64,000 nucleotides of DNA from Myrica gale (taxonomy: Eukaryota > Streptophyta > Magnoliopsida > Fagales > Myricaceae), in the NCBI GenBank assembly GCA_963930655.1, contig OZ005604.1, positions 5,466,001 through 5,530,000 on the forward strand, written 5' to 3'. Position numbers and translations under genes: made by a program. This document shows positions 37,585 through 50,700 of the stretch, in pieces. The stretch's first letter is position 1, and every line of letters starts with the position of its first letter. The notes below the pieces were generated by a model. That model did not search any database. It was given only the letters and a program-made list of their open reading frames with translations, and was not told the origin of the DNA.

Positions 37585-40500
37585 TTTACAGCTAGCGACC
37601 CAGGCCATGTCTGAGAAAATACCAAAATAAAGTTTGGAATCTATGTAGGCCCCCGCCACTGTAGGTATGCTAGCTGTACATATATATATAGTAGTCCATT
37701 TAACAAGATTATAATAAACCATTAATTGCAGCCGTACCACGATAGATCCTGGAATACGATCATATATATTTCTGAGTTAATGTTGGTGAGAATAGTGATT
37801 AAAATAATCACCTTCAAGATTCTTGAGAATATGCATGAGAGAACATGCTTTTGAAATAGTCCATGGATCGATTACTCTACTCTTCACTTTCCCGATATAT
37901 GGTAGAGTTCAAGCACTCACGTACGTAACGCCGTTAGCTATACTGAAGGGGATCCAATATTTTTCGCCCGAAAAAGGAAAATTTTAAGTCTATTTATTTT
38001 TAAAATTTAGACAACATATTATACAATTGATATGAATTTACGATTATTAAACACTAATATGAAATATGTCATCTTTTTTTTAACTAAACAATCGTTTGTG
38101 TAATTTTCTATTCGGATTACATGATACAATTCAAAGAAAGATAAATACAGTCGGTGGATCTCATTCTATGACCCATGTATATTGCTCGAATTTTATATTG
38201 ACAACATTAAATAGTGTAGGGTCCATCTACTGTGTTTATCTTTTTTTCTGAATTATACCTTGCATTCTGAACAGAAAATTGTAGAGGATTCTACTAATCC
38301 ATCTAAAAACTTCTTATGGAGAGCATCCATGCATGAATGTATGGTATTACTATTGCTTTAAAATGACAGGTAGATGGCAATGTATTCCACATGCATCACA
38401 TGCTCTAATTAATCTTTTATTTTTCTCGAGTTTGGTTTGTCGTACAAAACTCCCTTCCTTCACATTTTTAATGTTTTTCATTAGCATACCACAATTGTAA
38501 ATATTATTGCTATTTCGATATTATACTAATTTTCTTAGGTGGAATTCCGGGGATTTGGGGGAGTACTTTAATTTACTGGCCAATTAATAATACTCCAGAC
38601 CCACGTCTTTGTTGCTCACATTTGTGGTGAATCTACACACGATTGAGGGTCAGTCCTACATCCATGGCGTAAATAAAAAAATAAAAAATAAATTTTTTAA
38701 AATAAAAATCAGGACTAACAAAAACAGAGAAAAATTACAATTTAAAATTTTGAAATAATTTATTTATTTATTTTTAAGGAATTGGTGGAGAACCCTATCC
38801 TTGCTTGTACAGATAACGGATCTTGTGTAAAGCGACAACGTCATTTAATAGGCGATTAGATAAAATGACGTGACTCAATCTCAATTTGACTCATTAAAAT
38901 TACGTATTCAGAATTAATTACGACTGTCATTTTGCATAACTTTATAATAAGTATTTTTTGTGAGGTAATGCATAGGATGGATTAATGTCAGCCTTAATAA
39001 GATTGAACAAAACTATGACAGAAGTACTGATTTCTTCTATAGTGACAAAAACTCGTTGAATTATTTATCAATTCTAAAAATCTCATTAAAATTCAAAATT
39101 TAATTTTAAAATTTCCTTTATTTATTATTTATTCCTTTTTACAACAGAAGATGTTTAAAGAAAATATTATCATATATATATATATATATATATAGTGGAG
39201 AAAGTGACAAAATAACAAGTTAGTAAGAGATGTTGAATAAAGTGGCTGCATGATTGAAGGAAAGTCCTTCTCAAGCACTAAAGGGAGCTCGATCTCTAGC
39301 TCGATCTTCGGGCTCTTCCTCTAGGTAATAAAGCTTGATTGGATATATATGCATGTGAAACTCTAGATAATCACAACACGTAGCCAGGGCAGACCACAAC
39401 TATCCATATATATTTTTGTGGCTATTAATTTATACTCCCTTTTTTCTTGAAATCTGTAGAACCAGCTCGAAGACCCTCGAGCCAATATTCCTTATTATCT
39501 TTTCATGGCTGATTTATATTTCGACCCCAAGCTCGGACGTGCATGTCACATTTGATTCGAAAATTGTGCAATATCAGATCATGGAGAGCGGCCTTTTAAT
39601 TCTTTTCTTTTCTTTTTTCTTGCACCTACAAATATCCACCCTTGCATGTACTGAAAAAAACTGTGGCCAACCCAATAAATTAATGTTTATAATTAGGATG
39701 AAATTTATTGTGCACCCTCACAATTTTATTATTAATATTAGTTTTTTATATCAAAACTACTAATTTTGTCATAATTTTTTTTTATTCTCAAACTATGCAA
39801 ATTTGTTAATGTGTATCCTTTAATTAATAAGATCCAATAGTTGAAGTGATCCAAAATAGGTAACATAAATTCTAATAGAAAGCTTATATTTATAAATTGT
39901 GATAATACGAAAAGTAGGTGGCCGAACGGTTACGTGTGTGATTTACGTTTTCATGGACAGTTTTTTCCATGAAAAATCTCAGTTTGCCATGAAAGTTCTT
40001 CAATCGGGTTGAACACTGCACGAAAAAGGGGATTGAAAAAGAAAAAGAAAAGGGTTTGGTTGAACAAAATCATGCGCTTTTAATTTAGGTCAGAACTTTG
40101 TGTTAGTACCTCGAGTGACTTTAAAGTCCAAACAAAGCGACTTCGAGGAAGATGTTCCCTGTGGGTAAGTATAAGAAAAATTGAAGAGCATGAGCCTCTG
40201 CAATTGGCTAGTGGGGTAACATTGTCAGTGCGATATCATGGATCACTAATGTCCACCTGCATTCCTAAAAAGCTGTGAGCTGGCCTGGTGGAGCCAAGAC
40301 AAAAGCTGTACTCCTTTGAAGCTCGCCAAAGGACATACATATATGTGTAGATGTGTAGAATAATATTTTTGCTTTGTTAGGTAGGACTAGTGAATGGGGT
40401 ATATATGTCTCTGTAAAATTTAATCAGTCCCTACCTAAAGTTGGCTCAATTATTGCATAGGAGGGTAACATGTCTGTGAAAAACTCATGTACCAAATATA

Positions 40501-42351
40501 AGTTAAATGAATGTAACGGGAATAGTAAAGGAGTCCATGTCATTTTCATGGCAATCTCATTCGAGGAATTCAAAAGAGTATTCATGTGTGAAATGACCAA
40601 AGAAGCTTAAAAATTCTTGAAACAACCCATGAGGGTAGTAAGTTTGTGAAAACCTCCAAGCTTCAGATGTTAAACTCCAGGTCTGAGGAGAGTAGAATGA
40701 AATATGATAAGACATTTGATGAGTTTTATGGAAAACTAAATGACATAGTTAATTCCATTATGACTATTATTATTAGATAGAGGGTGTAAAATGTCTAACA
40801 TTAGTATTTGGAAGATATAATGATTCAAAATAGATATTTTAGGATGAAAAGTGTATAATATTAATAGTTAGAAGATGTAATATTTTAAAGCTGATAATTT
40901 AGAGTGCAACATATCAAACTTCCCTTCCTATAGTTAATGGGTAATATATATATATATATATATATATTTATACACAAAGAGAATATGCATATGGAATCAT
41001 TTATTGCACTACCTTGGGGATGAAGACCCTCTAAGAAGGATGGTATATATAAAAAAATATTTTCTACCCATCTAGAGAGTGATAGAAGCGAAAAAAAAAA
41101 AGGATAAACAAAATTGTCCTTAAAAGAAAATCCTTGTTTTAGATGCACGAATTTTATAAAGTACATATATATTCTTTTTTCCCAATCAAATTTTATAATC
41201 TGTGGGCTTGTGAGTTGTGTACACGCATAGAGCGGTATTTCCATTGGAAGACAATGGATGCGTATTGTCCCACGTTTTAAAAGTAAGATAGTTTTCAGGA
41301 TTAAAATATTATTTATTTTGGTCAAATAAGTGGGAAGGAAAGCAGTTTTAGAAGTTTTAAAAATTATGAATTTCGTTATATCTGCATGATGAAAAGATTT
41401 GCAAGGAGTTTGGTTAAATTATAGGCTAAATGCCGACCATCTCATCTCCAATATAAGTCTGACACGCGTTTCAATAGGCTGACTGGACTCCTCCCTAATA
41501 AAATAAAGTGACTCCACGCCCGTAGTGTCATGCATGCCACGAATCGAGCTTCCAAATTTCCTCTCCCTCACTTTTTCTCTGTCTCTCTAGTTGAAAATTA
41601 AGCAAAACCAGAAAGTGGCTCTGCAACTATGGGAGGCTCTGAAGGAGGCGAAAGAAAACCGGAAGCATTAAGAACTTTCAGGGAAAAGAAACTGTATGAG
41701 ACAACAAGAAGAGAGAGCTATTGATGACAAAATCACTTCCCGAAATGGTTAAAATAGTTCAAATCACATAATGGATGAAACCATACCTGCCAACTCCCTG
41801 TTTCTCTTAAAGAATGAAAACATAACTCGGGACATTTTATCAAACAGCAGGTGTTCTGAATCAAAAGCGAGAACATCCAGTAATCCCACGAAATACATCA
41901 AACTCGACTAAAATTGGAAAAAATAAAGTTCAAAAATCAATCAATTTTATATATGCCATAAGGCATAAGCAAATTAAAATTTTGAGAATGTTGTAAAAAT
42001 GGGAGTGAATTAGAGTTTCATTTGATTTTGAGAGAAAGTAATAAAAAAAATTAAATTTTATATAAGTTGGTGAAAATTGAAGAGAAAGATGATTTGAGCG
42101 ATTTTTTTAATTTATGTTTATTGTGATAACAGTGATGATCTGATGTAGGAGATATATTATTTTATAGTTATTTTTATTAGATCAAATATTTGAAATATTT
42201 GACATCCAAACACCATATAAAACTTTTTTAAAGGGTTTGTTTGATTTTCAGCGAACTAATTAGAGAGAAGAGAGATGAAATTTGGGAGGGGGAGCTAGGC
42301 CTCCTTTTATCCAACATGGCATGGTACTTGGCGTGTGTGACTACTTATTTT
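35925..42351. other. Gene-poor AT-rich intergenic stretch with microsatellites
   Basis: No gene was recognised. AT microsatellites occur at about 37544-37581, 39172-39194 and 40947-40967. A lone hAT-like terminus (GGCTCCGCCACTG) ends at about 37147 after a C-rich subterminal stretch. Open frames at 39416-39763 and 40885-41325 lack domains. Confidence 0.45.
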
Positions 42352-42355
42352 ATTA
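41497..42355. repeat. Possible old element with diverged inverted ends
   Basis: TAATAAAATAAAGTGACTCC near 41497 and TGACTACTTATTTTATTA ending near 42355 are roughly inverse. Further in, CCAAATTTCCTCTCCCTC on the left pairs loosely with the inverse of AGAGATGAAATTTGGGAGGG on the right. Divergence is high and no target duplication was found. Confidence 0.35.
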
Positions 42356-43812
42356 GGGCTAGGGCTGTTCAATTCCAGTGTAGGTGTCGATTCAAAACTG
42401 ACACCTGCAACGGATAAGCCGATTTTTAAATAATTGTCACATACACCTACCCGTTAAAGGCAAAAACTGATCATTGGCGGTGGCGGTTTTCGGTACACCT
42501 ACATTCATTTTGAACCATTGTTTTTAGATATGAAATCATATACGAATCAATTAACAAGCGAATCAATTAACAACAGTCTTATATATATATATATAATACG
42601 AATCAATTAACAAGCATGTGGAATTATATGCTCATATCATATAGTTAGTCAAATTGGAGATATGTCTTACAAGAAACTATAAAATAATAGTAGTTAGATT
42701 GCATCTAATACTAATATATTGTACGTAATTGATTCTTAATATATAAGGAGTATATAGTTATTTTTCTATGATCTATAGGTGACGAATCTTGTGGTTTGGG
42801 AAAATAAGCATATGAGAGAGAACTAGGAGATGTATCCAAGTATTTGTGTGCCTACTATTTAAGTAATAGTACTCTCTCAATCGGTCTCGAGAGCAATATG
42901 TTTTAACATATATTGCAGACAAAAGGGAGGTATAAATGAATTTATCTCTTAATCTAAAGCAGACAATACGTGTATTGCTTGCCTCATGAATTTAATGGCT
43001 TTATTTCCGCTCTGCATTTGGAGTAGGAAAGCTTTACCCCAAAAGTAAAAACAACCACATGAGTTTATGGTTTCTCTTTTTAATTGTTCAACTTACAAGA
43101 CAGGTTCATTGTACAAGCACTCCTTTCCATATACACACAAGGTGCAAGACTTCTCAAAAGTTCTTGGATAGCACTCAAAGGAAGTGAAAAAACCTCTTGA
43201 AAATTGCATTTCACTTTGTTGTTTTCTTAAACTTTCCAAATTTATTAAATTACAAATTCTAAAAATAACAAACAATGGGAAATCGTTCAACAATAATATA
43301 TGTCCTAATATTTTCAATAGAACAAATTAAAATTAACAAATCCATTGATTTTTAACATACCTAAACAAATCTCAATCCTTGGCACTTGAGAGAGATGTGA
43401 CAGACAATAGAGGAGATGAGAGCTTGACACGTGAAGGAGGGGACTTGAGGTCCGCGATGAGAGGCGCGACAACTGCAGGCGTGATGGTCGGTAGGAGAGA
43501 GAGAGAGGCACAAGTGGGATGGGCAAAATGTATAGAGGAGAGAGGGCCAGAAGGGGGACGCGAGGGCGAGGGAATCAAGATATTTTGGGGGGTTCTGCGA
43601 ACAAATGGGAGAGGGTGGTTTAAACAAAATGATTTGTTTTTTTTTTTTTTAAAAACCAGTGTCCCGGTGCCGGGTAAACTGGGAACCGAGAATAGCACCA
43701 GGTTTTTTGTAAAATCTTAAACCGACACTGGTATCAGTGAAGCCGAGTACCGACTACTCGGTGTAGGTGCCATTGAAATTTTTCGGTGGTACTGAACAAC
43801 CCTAATTAGGCC
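42352..43812. mobile_element. Non-autonomous hAT element, 8-bp target duplication with one mismatch
   Basis: ATTAGGGC (42352-42359) and ATTAGGCC (43805-43812) flank 1445 bp that begin TAGGGCTGTTCA and end TGAACAACCCTA. Subterminal parts share GTGTAGGTG and CACCTACA words in inverse order. An ORF on the minus strand (43361-43698) is CT-rich and low-complexity and is not taken as a gene. No transposase is present. Confidence 0.8.
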
Positions 43813-44787
43813 GAAGTGCAGCCAACCTATTGCAATGCATGTCAAACTCATATAAGACATGACTTGATCCACATTTTCCACGTCAATGATTTTTTCAATA
43901 GATGAACGGGAGGTGTACGAATGAACTAACTTAGGAAACGAGTTATAACTCAAGGACATCTAGAGGAAAAAAATTACCTTCTAAACTAATATGAAAAAAA
44001 GTGTAAATTAGAAGGACTAATGGATGAATTTAGCTTAAATTGTAACATGGAGTACAAAGCGTTTACCTCTAAAGTGCAATATGTCAAAGTTGATAATAGT
44101 AAATTACAAAATAATTAATAATTAGACTGAACATCTAATTATTTTTCGTTTTCTTTTTGTATTCAATACAACAGCTATTGATAGGCTCGTTTTTTTGGAT
44201 TTTTCTTTTTGGTGGGCTGGGGGGAATTGGGAAAGAAAATAAGTGGGCCTACAAAACAAGGGGCCTGCTCGACCTTCTTAGGAAGATAGAAGGTCATAAG
44301 AAGGAATTTAGATTGTATTGGGTTTTAATCCAATCTAGAGGCCATAGATTTCAGTAGCAGGAATTTATGACCTTTTACCGGATGCCAAGTGGGCGTTATT
44401 GACTGGTGAAATCTCCAAATAGTACGGTAGATATGGTTGCACCCGATCTTTTTCGACTTCCTTCTATTTTACTCGAAAATACGCATCCTAACAACCGACA
44501 GTCTTTTAAAAGACACCAACAATACGCAACGTTTCGTTCCGACGCGCATAAACGCAGGGCTCGGCATCGCTGAATTTGTTCAATTTATTGTTTCAATTGC
44601 AATCGACGTCTTCTCTCGAAACCAAACCATTCCATTTGCTTGAAAGCCCAAGGTGCCCAATCATTTTCAGTTCAAGTTATTGATGATTGCAACGGCGCCG
44701 TCTGGTGCTCTCTCCCACTGGTTCATTGCATCTCCATTGATCGCTCTCTAGGGCGCTGTTGTTGCATATCCGAATTACGTTTGTTCA
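43813..44787 (+). promoter_or_regulatory. Upstream region and leader of golgin candidate 1
   Basis: The region before the ATG at 44788 contains no other recognisable gene. GC content rises from about 44500, as expected of a leader. No TATA box or defined motif was assigned. Confidence 0.35.
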
Positions 44788-47700
44788 ATGTCTTCGTGGC
44801 TCAGAGCTGCCGAAGGTTGGATCTTGTGCCATCTGTTTCTTTAAATGATTTCGATTTTCGTCTGCATTTTGGGGCTCAATTGTGTTTTGTGTGATCCGAA
44901 GGTTTAGGGTGATAAAGTTCCTATTTAAATCGCTTAATTGTGTTTTATAATTTGAAATAGCAATTGGATTGTAGGAGGACTCAAAATGGAACTTGATAAG
45001 CTAAATTGTCTTAAGGGTGTGGCTCTTTCTGTTTTGGTTCTTTTCTTTTGGAACTAATTCCTTGAAGAAAGGAAGCTGTCGGAATACTGTAAAAGAACTC
45101 TTTGTTGAGCTATCATTTTATTTGGATGGACAGACCGGTTTGGAATTGGCAATATGAACTATAAGCTTCTGGAATTTCAGCTGCCATTGTTGCTGGGCAA
45201 TCTTTGTTTGCAATATTGTCTGTTGGCATTAATTTCAGATGGTTTAGGAAACCAAACTGCAACAGGGTCCGTGGTTCCCAAGAAACGTAAAGAAAGAGTT
45301 CTAGAAGAATGGAGAGCTCTGAGCTTGAACAATTTATATATTGAATGAATGAATCAATGTACAAAGAGGGAAGCTTATCTACTAAATGAATTCCAGTGAA
45401 GGAATCTTCTAGCAAATAACTAACTGTACACGCCAGCTGGCAACAAGCAAAGAATAAAAGAATAATCTAGCAATACAAACTAACTGCCTTCTGCGCATTC
45501 ATCCTTCACCATTTTGATTTGCAGCTCGGGTTTTGTACTCATACTCAGCTCGGGTCGGCAGCTCAACTGACAAAAAATTTCCACCGTGTAGTCGTTTACC
45601 TTTTTCTTTGATACTGAAATGAAAATTTTTGTTATATCGAGAAGTTTTCTTGTTTAGCAATTATAGATGAGTGAGAAATAGAGATGGATGATCTTGGTTA
45701 GCTTCGGTTAGTATGCAATATCTGATAGATCGATGGAGATGTTATGAATTGGGTAGGATACTTGAAGGGTTTGTTAATTGTGGATTCAATCTGTTGTTCT
45801 CGTGGGGCACTAATGTTGTCAGCTAAATTATTGGAGTTACTGTTGCACCCATCTGACAAAAATATGGTGTGGGATCGCTTCAGTTTTCTTTACTCAGTAA
45901 AGTTTTCTTCTGATCAAAAGAAACAATTTCATCATTATACTTCCATCACGAACTGCTCTTTTCTAGGAATCCTAAATATGCAAACATGTTTAGTATAATC
46001 CATAATGGAAGTTAATCCCCTCAGTTTTCTGCTTTCCAACATCACAAACCACTCGAGATATTCTTACCTCAAATATAGTGTCAGTTAATAATTTTGCTAT
46101 TATAGCAGTGATTGTGCTTTCGTTTCGTATACATTTAGGAGCTTTGCCTCTAAATTCTTTTTGCTAGTTTTTTTTTATAAGTAATTATTTTTGCTAGTTC
46201 TTTGCACTTTGGATTGTAAAAGTACTTATTATGGGATTAATTCACGCACAAATGTGACACCACCCTGTTACATGTTAACCTGTTGTTTGAGAATCTAAAA
46301 GGTTTTACTTTTCTTGGGAAGATTTATTTGAAGTTGTTGATCGAAGAGCAAAGCTGGTTGTCAACGAGTTGTCTGACGAGCAATCTGATTCTCCATCTGC
46401 AGGTATAGATCTGAGTCCTCATGTCATATTTTAGATTTATCTTTCAACAAATATCTCCTGATGTATATATAGTGAACTAGACATTGACCTTTTGCGTTCT
46501 TGGTTTTATCAATCCATGGCACTCTTTTTCTTTTTTTCTTTTGCTTTGGCCATGGACAGGGAAGGGAGGGGTTAGGTTATAAGAATGGGAGTCTTTGATA
46601 TAAAACTGTGATTTTCAAGTAGAAGCAGATATTAATGTTTCCTTCCTGCAGTAGTGAGGGTTAAACTCTGCTCTTTCCACCAGAAGTCGGGTGCCTGTGG
46701 GTCATGTTTCTGGAATTTGTTAAATGGAGCAGTGAACAACTAAAATTCCACTGTTTGTAGCGAAGTTGAACTTCATAGCTTGACTCTGTAGTGACTAATA
46801 AACCCTAAATGAGATGGATAAATGTTAGATCGTGTTTAGATTTTACCTGGCTATAGGTTTTCTTGAATTTTTGAATGAAAAATCTTGTGCTTATTCTGTT
46901 TTCCTTTCCTTTGTCTACACTATTAAGCTTCTAAAGGGCAAGGATCTCAGGCCAAGAGGAAGTCGAAGACAAAGGTACTTGACAGCATGCATGTAACCAT
47001 AGGCAGTTCTTATGTATTATTGTTAAAGACATCTTCTGTGAACTTTGCAGGCCCAAAAGGAAGTCCCCGTAATAGATTCTGATCTCTTGGAGGAGCAAAC
47101 TAATAAAGTCACTCCACAAGTAGATTATCAAAAAAAAGATAATAGGGCTGCTCGGGTAATTGAAAATGATGGAACTCCTACTAACCCTGTGGTCCAAACA
47201 AAAAATGACCAGCAGCACAATGTTGAAAAAGGCTCCCCGATTGTAGGTGTCCCTTTTGCAGAGGGACTGGTGACTGCTGTGGTTGAACATGATGCTGATC
47301 ACGTGGAAGTCTATTCACCTGTTACTGATGTGGAAGTTATCTTGTCATCTATAAATGGTGAGCTTGTCAATGAGAATGCTTCGGATGTTCAGAAAGAACA
47401 TTCTGCTTTGTCACTATCTGCTGAAAGAGTTGAGATTGGTAATAAACATCATTCAATTGATGCTGGCCAAAGCATCAAATCTGGAGAAACAGATGTTACT
47501 TCGAAGATAGACGAAGAGAGATCTCAAGCTCTGCCTAATGATCTCCCCAGTAAGAGTGAAACTAAACTGAAGGATGGACCTGAATCTGTGACTAATGATT
47601 TCCTCAGTAACGGTGAAACTAAACCGATGGATGCTGATATCAAGGTTGAACCTCTTGTCTATCAAAAACGACAACAGGAGCTTAAAGGTGATGATTCTCC

Positions 47701-50700
47701 AATGAAAGTACAGGACCAACTTGAGGAGGTAAAGTAATTATTGCAAGGAGACTATTCACTGTACCTTATTTGCTCAAACTATGTATTGCCCTTAATGCCT
47801 GCCCTTGAGTTTTTGTTGACTATTTCCATTCATTGATGTGCAGGCTCAGGGACTGCTTAAAACTGCAGTTTCCACTGGTCAGTCTAAAGAGGCAAGGCTA
47901 GCTCGGGTAAGCTCAAGAAATGTACCTTTTTTCGTACTTGCGGATATAGTCTATAGTCAGTTGAGTTGACATTGGTAGATCTGTGGCCTAGTCTCTTTTC
48001 TCCCCCCCCCCCCTTTTTTTTGAATTGCACTTATATAATATTGATAAAACATGAATAGCCTACTTCAAAAATTTAGTGCAGTGGATCTAGTGGCTAAAAG
48101 TTAGCATGGTCTTTGGATTTGACTGTCAATGGAACTATACTTTGGTTATGAGCGATGATAAATGGCATGTATTCTGTCCTTTTCTTATAGGATACCGGAT
48201 CCATCAATAAGTTCACAATTCTTTTTGCAGTCACTTTGTTTGGTTATTAGCTAATCTCTCAAAGGAATCTTGCATATGTATGCTTAATGGGGACTGTTTG
48301 ATTTTAGGAAATAACAATAGAATGATATTGGGAATAAGCTGTATGCTTGGGGAGTGGAACAAACTATGCAAGTCATGTATATTATTTTGGCCTCTTTAAT
48401 ATGTTAGATGCAAATCAAACTAGAGTCATTTGTTTTCTCGTCGTGTGTCTGGTACAAATCAATCCAAGTTCCCACCTGCACCCAGCCCTCTGATTGGACA
48501 ACTCTAAAGAACAACAAATTGGATATGCTTTTTCTCCTTATACATTGTTGTTTGTCTATTATATTGAGAAAACACTACCAGTTTGAAGTGACACATGTTT
48601 CAGAAATCACTGCCAACTGTGAAACAACCATTCTTCAGAAAAGGCCACTTTAAATGGGATAAGCATGTTTTTTTTTTGTGATCTAGAGAGTACTACTCCA
48701 GCCCCTTCAGTGAGTTGCTTGCTGGTCAGAATCTGTTGTTTAAATGCCTATTAATCTTTTTGTCGTAAGTGTTCAGGTCTGTGCTGGACTTTCATCCCGC
48801 CTTCAGGAATACAAATCTGAGAATGCACAACTAGAGGAATTTCTCATTGCTGAGGTGAAACATCATTCCTATTCAATTGGTTGATGATATTTGTGCTTTT
48901 TCCTTCTATGATCCTGGTATTATACGATTAAGGAGTGCTGCTTACTGGCCAAATTGCAATCTTTACAGAGGGAGCTTACTAAATCATACGAGGCCCGCAT
49001 AAAGCAGCTACAGCAAGATCTATCTGAGTCCAAACGTGAAGTGTCAAGAGTAGAGTTAAATATGGTTGAGGCCTTGGCAGCAAAGAACTGTGAAATTGAG
49101 TCACTTGTCAGCTCTCTAGATGCGGTCAAGACACGAGCTGCTTTGTCTGAGGGAAATCTAGCTTCGTTGCAGGTTCACCTCACTCACCATATGCGTAATC
49201 ATTCTTTTGTAGTATTCTATACGTTGAAGTAACTATCTGCACTAGTCCCTCTGCTTTTTCTTTATGTATCAATTATAAGTTTTAATTTTGTATAACAATG
49301 ACGTGGACCGAGTCACTTAAGAATTGGTGGCCCTAAAGATGAAGATATTTCTCCAGCTATACGCAAGCGGTGTTTATCCTACCTTCTATAACTTGATTTC
49401 TCAGTTTACATTGTTTTTATTGTTAGATGATGTTCTCTCTGTAAATTATCAACCATAAGGTCCTTTAACACCTCTGGTTAGTTTCCTGTGAAGTACCATA
49501 GCTGTTGCTCAAACTGTCTGTCAGATCGCTTATTAAGTCTAGGACTATGGATGAAGCTGAAGGAATTTTTAAATTTTGGAGGCAAGCATAATAATTTTCA
49601 TAGACGTTGAAGCTATTAAGGAAGATGGTAGCTGCATGTGCATGCCCTATGTTGTATATTTCAGATGTCCTGTTCCTGGAATTGTGGGATATATTCTACT
49701 CAAAAGTTTCTTTCTGTATCCCCTGTTAATAGTAGATTAGATAGGTATCTAGTTCATGTCTTTCATTTGTAGTTGTAAACTGAAGTGAGTGCATTATTGG
49801 TCATTTCCAAACCCACGTATTTTTCCTCTAATCTGTCCCACCTATAAATCCTAGAAGATGCCCTTCCACTCCAGTTCTGTGAATGAGAAAACAGGGACAC
49901 AAAACCTTTCAGACCCGTGCACCTTAGATTGCAAACTTTCATTCTTAGCTTTTCATATTGGATGGTTCTATTTTTCTACTTAATTAAGGGAAAAAAGACA
50001 CATTTTTCTTACCTTTCTCACCGTGAAGGCCTAGAAAATATCTCTTTAGCTGCAGTAAGTATGCCCGTTTGCTGCTACCTTAGGTCAACTCGGGCATAGG
50101 AATGATCCCATTGCTTGGATTTCCTCTTTGAACGAGATTCATTAAGTGAACACCTGCTTCATATGTGGCTCTTCTAACTCTGACAACTTTCATCAGGCAA
50201 ACATGGAGTCTATGATGAGAAATAGGGAACTAACGGAGACAAGGATGATGCAAGTAAGTTGGTTGCTTTTCCTCGCATGTAAATATCTTATTTTCTTAAA
50301 CCTTAGACATGATGACATAGGCTTTATTTCCACTACATTTTGAGATTATATTTGTAGGACTTTTTGCCCAGATTCATAAAGAAAATATTATTTTCCAGGC
50401 TCTGCGGGAGGAGCTGGCTTCTGTAGAACGTAGAGGAGAAGAAGAGCGTGCTGCGCATAATGCTACCAAAAGGGTCTGCACCTAACTAATTACGTAAGTT
50501 ATTTGTTTAGGATTTTTCTTGCAATGTGATTGTCTGTATTTAATGAAACAGGCTGCTATGGAAAGAGAAGTAGAATTGGAACATAGAGCAGTTGACGCAT
50601 CCACAGCCCTTGCAAGAATCCAGGTAATGTAAGCACTCATCATGCATGTGGCTGATTACATAATATATTATGTAATAATACCGGACAATCATATAGACTG

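Noticed and set aside
43361-43698. Minus-strand Ser/Pro-rich frame in the second hAT element
   Set aside because: Low-complexity CT-rich sequence, open in three frames, within a non-autonomous element.
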